A stretch of DNA of 64,000 nt from Bidens hawaiensis. Its lineage: Eukaryota > Streptophyta > Magnoliopsida > Asterales > Asteraceae. A program made the position numbers and the translations under genes. The stretch covers positions 124,001 to 188,000 of the forward strand of contig JAIQDT010003009.1 of the NCBI GenBank assembly GCA_021521415.1, written 5' to 3'. Every line of letters starts with the position of its first letter. Position 1 is the first letter of the stretch. This document shows positions 55,969-64,000 of this stretch, piece after piece. Under the pieces are notes generated by a model. That model was not told the DNA's origin. It saw nothing but the letters and a program-made list of their open reading frames with translations, and did no database searches.

Positions 55969-56783
55969 TGAAGAAACACAGATCCAATCCCCTAGTATGG
56001 GTCCTGGATCTAATGCGTCTACAGGGTACTATATGATAATTACTAATACGATGTGAGCATTACTTCCTAAAGTCCAATGAACGGAACCTGCAAAACAGAC
56101 ACCGTGAGTCTCGTTACAGGAAGGACAAGAGGGGGGGTCTTCCTGTAACCACCCTCCGACGTGAGAATCAGTAACGTTCGTAAAGGAGAAAGTACTGAAG
56201 TAAATAGACTAAGTGTAGTCAGAATGCAAGTGAGTGAATGAATACCTCATACCGTTTGACAAGGTATTTATAGCCGAAGGATATAAGAAGGTGATTGGGC
56301 CAGCTGTCCTCTTCTAGAAGATCTTTGATAACCGTCTGGACGCGTGTCCTCTTATGATAGGTTGAGCTATACGTTCCATGTGCATGGGTATAACAACCTG
56401 GACACGCGTCGCCCTATAATAGGACGGATCGCGCCCTGGCCATGTGCACGGTTATAACAACCTGGCCAGGTGTCCTTTGCTCATTGGCTGGCAGGTCACG
56501 TATCCCTCAAGTAACGATCGCAGACATTCTTCTAGAGGGTAGTTAATTGGTGATAGCTGTCCTGTTGGCGTTGCCTTTCGGTCATTTAGGCGGACAGATG
56601 TCCTATCCTGCGGATGACTTCTGAGGATGCCAGGATGCTTCCGCGTGTGGTGTGAGGACGTCCTTCCTCTACCATGATATGCGGGTGATCCATATGTCCC
56701 GCGGGTGGCATATGAAGGGCTCCTCTGTGACCCGCGGGTGATTCTTAAGAGTATTTGGGTCTTTTTAATACCCTACCTCTATA
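55969..56783 (-). repeat. 5' LTR of the Tat element
   Basis: Direct repeat of 42693-43508 with about two dozen substitutions and one single-base indel in a G-run, seen by eye. Confidence 0.92.
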
Positions 56784-57289
56784 GTTGATGTAGTAGTTAA
56801 CACACAGAAAACAGTTATTTAAGAATGTTCCAATCGAAAATGTAATGGATCAAACAAGACACAACTTTAGAATGTAACTTTTATTATACATTGTACAGTG
56901 ACGATGTAATTTCTTTTTACGTAGTTTTTAATGGTATATTCTATTTGCGATCAGAAAATTCAAACCCAAATTAAGAGACATCCAAGTATATATATAAAAA
57001 AAACAAACCTATTGGGAAAAAAAATATGTATACCAACAATGGTTGGCACACAATCACCTCTATAACAATGGTGAATGCTAGAATCTGATCGAATCGATGA
57101 CATACATTTTTTTTTCATTCTCATATCGTACAATATATCACAACACCACCTAAAGATGCACCTGGTCTGCAATAACACCCTCAGTACGTTCTTATTTTCT
57201 AGAATAACTTGTCATCGACTACATATGTGTCGTCTGCTTGTGCTTTGTAACGTTGACATCTAGTCATCTGATCCTATTTTTACAGGTTG
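56784..57289. other. AT-rich flank, nothing recognised
   Basis: Only short chance frames. Confidence 0.5.
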
Positions 57290-57290
57290 T

Positions 57291-57515
57291 CCGGTGTCCT
57301 CCATGGTGTGGGATGCTTTGAGCTCGTGCAGCAAGGTCCATCCACTTAATGCTTTCACGGTTAGAGACATTTTAGAGTTATACATGAATGTGGGGTTAGG
57401 GGTTCAGGAGAAAGAAGTGTTCCATGGAATCGTGGTAATTGCTTGTTGGATTATTAGGAATGCCAGAAGCAACAAGTTTTCTGAAGGCAAGGAGGTGAAG
57501 ATTCAAGATAATTAG
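57291..57515 (+). pseudogene. C-terminal fragment of an L1-type LINE reverse transcriptase
   Basis: VWDALSSCSKVHPLNAFTVRDILELY ends about 15 residues before GIVVIACWIIRNARSNKFSEGK. The 'CWIIRNARN'-like ending after a WC-type zinc-binding region is how plant L1 polymerases finish. The upstream domains are missing and no tail or duplication was found. It could also be from a related non-LTR pseudogene. Confidence 0.5.
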
Positions 57516-60500
57516 AGATATAGGGTATGTTTGGCAAAACTAGCTGGAAGCTGGTGGCTTGAAACTGATAACTGGTAACTGTAGCTTTTTAAATATATTT
57601 AAATGTTTGACAAAGTAGCTGAAGCTTTTCATAAAATGTTGAAAAGTTTTTCTTAAAAGTTTCGTTGTTAGTTTCCCTCCGGGTTGTAGAGGGGGCCATG
57701 GGCTTTAGCCTTTATTTATAAAAGTTCATAACTCATAAAAAGAAAGAAATTAAATAAGGCTAACGTTTTATAAATTTCAGATCTTAACAAATTTTTCTTT
57801 CCGTTTTAGATATGATAGAGACCAAATTAAAATTTGATTTTGTAAGTGATAATAGTTAAGTTTGAAAAACAAAAGAACTCTAATAAAAGAATGAAAGGGA
57901 CCATTTTGTCATTATTATTTTAGGCTGGTCAGACTAAATTCAACAAACGCCAAGGAGAAATAGAAATAAACTTTGTCTTTGTGTTGGTTAATGGCTGCTT
58001 TTATAGTCCATAGTAGCAATAATAGCAGTTATTCTTTCACAAAATTTTTCTTATTTTAACCATTTTAAATCATTTTTTATCATCCTAAAATCTACTTTAT
58101 TATTTTCTCTCACCTTTCTTACATATGTTGGTTATGTACTTATGTTGAATTTAAAATAATATGTTATATATACACATACTTTACCAAACTCTAAAATCTA
58201 CAATTTTCTATGATCTTCATGTGTTCAGTGGTGAAGTTTGGGCGAGTTCGTCCGGAGAGGGGGAGACTCAAAATATATTATAAAAATCATAAACTTGGAG
58301 GGCCGGCTTCAAATTTTCGGTATAAACAGGTAAATTTACACTACATATACAAAATTTCGGACGAAAAAAGGGTCAATTTACACTACCGCGTCAAAAAACA
58401 GGGAAGAGGCCGGGGGTGGAAGCTTCGCCCTTGCATGTGTTTACCTTGGCTGTATAAAGCTCATTTGTACCACATTTTTGTATTTCACTTTTCTTCTCTT
58501 ACTAAACTTCTACTTTTCTTCCTTCTTTCCTTAATTAAAACAGTTAGTTAAAATATACACTCATGTATATTATTTACCATATAAAACTTACCTCACATGT
58601 TATCTTTTTATTTTATTGTTTCAAATGTGCTTACAGTAGTCATTTGTATTACATTTTTTGTTCTACCCAGACTTTACTAAACTTTATATTTTTCTTCCCT
58701 TAAACTATTAGTAAAAATACAAAGTAATCCTTTTCTTTAGTTTGAATTTAACAAACCTTATATTTTTATACTTTTAATTTTTATAAAGCTCATGCTTTAT
58801 AAATTTATTTAGGTATTATATTAATATTATTATTATTATTGTATGCTATTTTACCCTTTCGACTTATTACTTTTTCTATGTTTTACATTCTTAATCGTTT
58901 CGATTTAGTTATTCTTTTCTATGTTTTATGTGCCGTGCAATTTTTGCGAATTAATGTGCGTGTATGATTCAACGTTTTTATCACAACACATATCATTATC
59001 GTTTTTATGATTTTCGATTTAAAACACATGTCGATATCTTTTATAACATAGATATATGTGTCAGTATTATCGGTACCAGTACCAGTATTTGTTCTAATGG
59101 TTTTCGTGTATATATACTTTATAAGTTTATTTAACTTATGTTTACGAGTTAATACATATGTATGGTTTAACGTTTTTTTTAATCAGTTTAACAACCCTGT
59201 CACAAAACATGTGTGTAAATTTCATTAAAATATAAATGGGAGTTTCAAAATGAGTTTTTTCCTAAATTAGTGTTGGTGGAAAAACTATTTACCATTTTAG
59301 AGTTCCTTAAAAAGTATTTACCAATCTAGTGTTTTTTATTTGTTTTGTATTCACCTTTTGCTTTTAAACCAACATTTTAGAGTCTTTTTTATTTTTCTAT
59401 TTAGTTATTCTATTATCTATTTTTTAATCATATTTTTTAGATAATTGTATCCAATCAAAATAGTATCTACTTTTATTATATATATTTTTATCAGTCAACC
59501 TTTTTTATTTTTACAAACAGGTTGCAGACCGTATTATTTTATTTTATTTTTTTATTAACCATTGTAAAATTGAAAATATAAGGATCATTCTAAATAAGTT
59601 CTAATATGAAATAAGAAGCATTACAAAAATAATCAAATAGAACAACTTGACCAACTACAAGTCATAAAATATCAAATATGATCGAAAATATGATATTCAA
59701 ATAAAGTCGAGTCGCTACCTAATAAATATCCAACAAGGACAAAAAATAAAGAATGCCAAACAAAATCAAGTTACTACCAGTCTCAACAATTATAAATAAA
59801 GCGACTTAAATTCGATTAATATCGATTGGGTTCGTTACACTACCGACATTAAAGCCAAAAAAATAATTATTTAAAACAAAAATCGATAAAGTGTTCTATT
59901 GATTAAGTTTTTTACGACACTGGAACTCAAATGATAGTAAAACCCAAGTGTTGGGAGGACTATTCAACGTGAATTCGTTCAATACCTGTTAGGCTTGTTA
60001 CGGTACAGAAACTAAATCCAAAAAATAAATTTGTAAAATTAACATATTTAAAATATAACAATAAAAATCAGTAAAATAAAAGTGTTGGTAAAACCTGATC
60101 ATTACCGCGGCTATTCCCTGCAAATTCAGTTAATATCTATTATCTAAAAAGTATATTTGTAAAAATATTAAGTAAAAAAAAAGAAATCAAGAGAAATTAT
60201 TATAACGAATTAATTAAAAGGTTAAACAAAGATTGAGTGCAATGAAAAAAAAAGAAGATAATGAATTATTGATAAACAAGATACACGTAATATGTAAAAA
60301 CATAATTAATTATCGGATAAAAATAATATAAAAAAGTAGATAATGAATTATTGGATAAAATAAATAAGTAATATCTAAAAAAGAATAGAAATTAGATAAA
60401 ATATTAACTAAATAAAAATCTTACTATTCTAATAAATAACTACTACTACATGCCACTTGTCACACTCTCATCCATTCTCATACCTTTTAACCTATTTTAT

Positions 60501-60589
60501 TAAATATGGATACTTCACACTTTATTTGTTATTCAAACCTCTTATCTTTTATCCAATCAAACCCTAGATCCCAAAAATCTTTCCATCGC
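57516..60589. other. Long AT-rich gene-free tract
   Basis: A GGGTATGTTTGGCAAAACTAGCTGG end at about 57527 looks like one terminus of a MITE, but the other was not found. The 113-codon frame at 58210-58551 has no known domain and a GC-rich centre; it is not supported as a gene. Confidence 0.45.
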
Positions 60590-60691
60590 CCCTCTCCATG
60601 GCCTCCACCACCACCCCAAGTGCCGGCAACGAAATAGACCCTCTCCACGGCCACCGCCACCACCACTACTATTGCCCCTCTCCACTATATC

Positions 60692-60760
<69 letters not shown>

Positions 60761-60814
60761 CGACGCAGCGGTGGACCTCAAAACCCCTAAATCTCTTTCT
60801 CTCATCTTCACCAG
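60590..60814 (+). other. Putative leader exon of the gene at 61416
   Basis: The stretch ends CACCAG|GTAATA at 60814. Together with the acceptor GATTCAG at 61405 it would form a 591-base leader intron, and 10 bases later comes ATG 61416. The leader holds a long (AT)n run. Inferred from splice signals only. Confidence 0.4.
60695..60753. repeat. (AT)n microsatellite
   Basis: About 59 bases of TA repeat inside the putative leader exon. It explains the runs of Tyr-Ile in chance frames on both strands. Confidence 0.95.
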
Positions 60815-61128
60815 GTAATAATAATATTATTACTAGCTCTTTTGATTGAATTTTGATATTAGATTGATTGAAGGTTTAGGTTTAATATGTTCAATTTGAG
60901 ATTTGTGTATTAATTAGCTGTTGTGTATTTGATATTATTATTATTATGATGTAAACGATCAAATTAAAATAAACTATTATTATTATTATTATTATTTAAT
61001 TGTTTAAACTTATTATTATTATAATATATCTTGATTTGATTATTATCAGCATTTTAATCCATCTAAATATACCGTGTAAACCTACGTCTCACTTTCAAGA
61101 TAACTTTATAATGATGGTTGTTCACAAG

Positions 61129-61130
<2 letters not shown>

Positions 61131-61175
<45 letters not shown>
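61131..61175. repeat. (TTA)n microsatellite
   Basis: About 15 TTA units within the presumed leader intron. Confidence 0.95.
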
Positions 61176-61415
61176 GATTATTATTGATTGTTGATAATTT
61201 GTTATATGTTAGTTTAGAATGGATGTAGGTGATGATCTCTATGCAAATATGGAGTGAGATGTTAGTATTAAACTGTTGAATTTACTATTGAATTGAATAA
61301 TTTGGTTGTATGATGTTTTGCATTGTTGTTGAAAGTGAGTTTATGTAGAAGTTTTTCAGGAATTGAAATTGATTGGAAGCTGAATTATGAATTTTATTGA
61401 TTCAGGTTGTTGAAG

Positions 61416-61485
61416 ATGGAAAGAAGAATTGATCCTGTTGCACCACTTAATTATGTTGAGCTCCAGATTATCCAAGCCATAACAG
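61416..61485 (+). CDS. First coding exon of an unknown gene
   Basis: ATG 61416 opens a 70-base coding stretch MERRIDPVAPLNYVELQIIQA.. that ends AACAG|GTTTTCC (phase 1), preceded by a credible acceptor at 61405. The peptide has no repeat character and has gene-like codon use. The next exon could not be found in the 2 kb of repeat-rich DNA that follows, so the gene either has a long intron reaching past the window or is broken. I do not recognise the family with confidence. Confidence 0.4.
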
Positions 61486-61615
61486 GTTTTCCTTTTCTTA
61501 ACGTATTTGACTGAGACTCTACTTGACAAATATATCTGTTCACTTGGTTTTCAATCCTCTAAAATTCAGTTTAAAATATAATTCTTCATTGAATATAAAT
61601 TTATGCACTTTTACA

Positions 61616-62060
61616 TTTAGAAGTCAACCTAATTGTTTATCAAATTCATATTTTTTACAAGATTACAACTTTTCATCCCAATTTTTCCTATTAGTTGTAA
61701 TAATCACTAAACTATATATCAGAAGTAACTATTATGATACAGTACAAATTTACATTGCATATAAAGTTTTTAACCTTGATATTTAGAAGTCAAATTCATC
61801 GTTTATCAAATTCAGATTTTGTTACAAGATTACAACTTTTGACCCAAAGTTTTTCTGTTATTTGTAATAATCACTAACTTATATATCAAAAGAAATTATT
61901 ATGATACACTGCTACAATACAATTCTGCATTGCATAGAAAGATTTAAAACATTTAGAAGTCAAACTCGATGTTTATAAAATTCAGAATTCGTTACGAGAT
62001 TACGAAATTTAACCTAAATGCATTTCTTTTATCTGTAATAATCACAAACCTCTATATACT
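61616..62060. repeat. ~168-bp tandem repeat, about 2.6 copies
   Basis: TTTAGAAGTCAA starts at 61616, 61782 and 61952. Each unit goes on with TTATCAAATTCA (or similar), ACAAGATTACAACTTT and TGTAATAATCAC. Unit copies are diverged. Confidence 0.75.
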
Positions 62061-62509
62061 TACCAGATTTTTCTTAAAATCTTTAAAAACAAATATCAAT
62101 TATATAAAGAAAAACAAACCAACCATTTGATTTCAAAAGTCAAACAATGAACTTTTAGTGTTAACATTAATATCAATTTTAATAGTATTATTGAACATCA
62201 TGTCATGTACATATACATCATATCATATTTATACATACCATTAGCTATTCTTATGTCATATAAAACTGTTTTATGATTTGTACTTTTATATTAATGTTGA
62301 ATATAAAGTTTCGGTTAATATTAATAATAATACAATTTTTAAAAATGTGTAATTATAAATCAATAACTTAATTAACTTAGAGTTTTATATGGAAGTTATC
62401 TATTATTTTTCAAATTAACATCTATAACTAACTTATAATTTTATATGAAAGAAATCTAATAATTTGAGTAACTTATGGACCTGGTCAACTATTTATATTA
62501 AATTTGGTG

Positions 62510-63025
62510 TTTAACATAAAATTAATAATAATACAATTTTTAATTTTAAAATGGATTCTGGGATCACCTATATGCATACGATTTAAAATGGATTCTGGAA
62601 TTACTATTATTATTATTATTGCGTATTGATTATTTATTATATGGATTTTGATAATATGCATAATAATATGCATAATAATTCCGATGGAATAAACTTTGAT
62701 GTGATAATATGCATACACGATTTTTAAACATGAATGATAAGTTTGGTGTTTAACATAAAATTAATAATAATACGATTTTTTAAAATGTTTAATTATAAAA
62801 CAATAACTTAAAATAACAATACGAATTTTTAAAACTTATTAATAATAATACGATTTTTTAACATGTTTAATTATTAACATAAGATTATTAATTATCTGTA
62901 TTATTATTGCGTATTGATTATTTATTATAGAGGTTTGTGATAATATGCCTAATAATTCTGATGAAATAAAATTTGATGTGATAATATGCATACACGATTT
63001 TAAAACATGAATGATAAGTTTGGTG
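62510..63025. repeat. ~288-bp diverged tandem repeat, two copies
   Basis: GCGTATTGATTATTTATTAT occurs at 62621 and 62909, each followed by a block with GATGTGATAATATGCATACACG and AACATGAATGATAAGTTTGG; the first copy is preceded by AACATAAAATTAATAATAAT, which recurs between the copies. Confidence 0.7.
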
Positions 63026-63467
63026 TAATTTATACAATTCACCAGTTTTGATTTTTTAAATTTTTTTTAAATAATTATTGACTAATTTAATCACAATATA
63101 CATACGGTAACTTAGACCTTGAAGAAATTGTACCTGGTCATTTGGTTATACAAAATTTGTACCTGGTTGATATCTATAATTAATTTTAATCTGCTCAACT
63201 TATTTTTCGGGTTTGTGTTATTATAAATAATCCGCTCAACTTATTTTTCCGATAAATTTGATTTTATTTTTATATTTTAAATTTAATCAAAATTTATTAA
63301 TTGTTTTAGATAAGTATTGAAACTTCTTCTAATATCCCCTACTTTTAAGGGAATAAATTTAATTTCAAAACTTTTCTTATCTACTATTTTCAAGTCCTAT
63401 TTATAACACACAACAATCTTCGTAGGATCCACTACTACCTCACACAGAACTCAATTGCAGAACAAAT

Positions 63468-63967
63468 ATGGCAAACAACAGGTTAGCATGTTTGCATTCT
63501 ATCTAATATTTTCAAGTTTTTCATATGATTGTTAATTGTAATAAATTAAAAAAACTTGAATTATTTCAATACAGATCGGCCGGTGACAAGAAAATCATCA
63601 TGCCGAATCAACTTCCCTCATCAAATGACTGTATGGATGACTCAATCATCCAAGTGCGTGTGATCCGACTTTGGGATAATCATATTTTTGATAAACCCCA
63701 GCAAATAATCTCAAAGGATATGATCTTAATTGATGAAGATGTATGTTATGTTATAAGTTTACATATATATATATATCTATATATGTGTGTGTGTTAGTTT
63801 CATTATATTTTCATTTATATTGCCTTTATAAATTGATTTTAATTCATTTTATATGCCAGAAAAACATGATCCATGGGAGCATACTACCAAAATTTTTATA
63901 CAAGTTTGACAGATATATATTTGAAAATGCATGTTACATTATAAAAAATGTTTTTGTTGGTAACTAA
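63468..63967 (+). pseudogene. RPA70-like OB-fold (DUF223-type) protein, 5' end, with in-frame stop
   Basis: Exons: 63468-63481, 63575-63740, 63860-63967, with GT-AG introns and consistent phases. IIQVRVIRLWDNHIFD, then KDMILIDED joined to KNMIHGSILPKFLYKFDRYI and CYIIKNVFVGN, is the N-terminal OB fold of plant replication protein A 70-like proteins, which bind single-stranded DNA. The exon reads VGN, TAA, then SPTYKYVDNDK in the same frame, which looks like the normal continuation, so the TAA at 63965-63967 is probably a nonsense change. Such RPA-like genes are abundant in plants and often ride on Helitrons; no helicase is visible here. The gene runs off the window. Confidence 0.6.
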
Positions 63968-64000
63968 AGTCCTACATACAAGTATGTGGATAATGACAAA

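Larger units (their letters stand above)
42693..56783 (-). mobile_element. Tat-lineage Ty3/gypsy retrotransposon with two antisense accessory genes, 14 kb
   Basis: LTRs at 55969-56783 (5') and 42693-43508 (3') enclose, on the minus strand, a TGGCGCC primer site, gag, protease, RT, RNase H, a second archaeal-type RNase H, and integrase. The second RNase H and the YMDDLVIKS RT motif are features of the Tat lineage. Between integrase and the 3' LTR, about 6 kb carries two plus-strand spliced genes with 'putative gypsy type transposon' similarity. The flanks share GTTG, giving a 4-5 base target duplication. The LTRs differ at about two dozen sites (~3%), and pol and the accessory genes have many stops, so this copy is dead. 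Confidence 0.93.

Noticed and set aside
58210..58551. 113-codon frame
   Set aside because: No recognisable domain; composition changes mid-frame.
60557..60849. Frames with long Tyr-Ile runs on both strands
   Set aside because: Translation of the (AT)n microsatellite.

Overview
This window is nuclear DNA of a flowering plant. It is AT-rich, with GT-AG introns, plant housekeeping genes (beta-adaptin, a SAP30-type protein), plant Ty3/gypsy lineages (chromovirus/Tekay-like and Tat) and many MITEs. The mix of LTR families and the antisense 'putative gypsy type transposon' ORFs suggest a eudicot, perhaps Asteraceae; the family is inference only. No bacterial, viral, CRISPR, rRNA or complete tRNA locus was seen.

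Layout. 1-8.3 kb is gene-free repeat DNA: a SINE-like element, a long-TIR MITE and an old solo LTR (3026-7515) carrying a nested RTE-type LINE. 8294-17628 is a young, complete chromovirus with near-identical 2.3 kb LTRs, a TSD and two frame breaks in pol. 19.6-23.7 kb is a SAP30/Sin3-binding-type gene on the + strand; a very recent 601 bp tandem duplication repeats two of its exons in frame. 24544-35209 is a 15-exon beta-adaptin gene on the - strand, convergent with the SAP30-like gene. It is almost perfectly conserved but has a 1-base deletion in exon 4, a missing AG acceptor before exon 9 and a GC donor. Its introns hold at least five MITEs and four copies of one TIR element. 37542-39995 is a solo LTR with a perfect TSD. 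42693-56783 is a 14 kb Tat-lineage gypsy element on the - strand with dual RNase H. Between pol and its 3' LTR lie two homologous, spliced, opposite-strand accessory genes, each with its own promoter-like module. 57-64 kb holds an L1 fragment, a long AT-rich tract, the first exon of an unknown gene, two tandem-repeat fields, and the start of an RPA70-like OB-fold gene with an in-frame stop.

Host genes. The SAP30-like protein is expected to act in the nucleus in a Sin3/histone deacetylase complex. Beta-adaptin is a large subunit of the AP-1/AP-2 clathrin adaptors. They are neighbours by position only. Everything else is mobile DNA at different stages of decay, from roughly 0.1% LTR divergence (chromovirus) to about 3% (Tat element) to solo LTRs.
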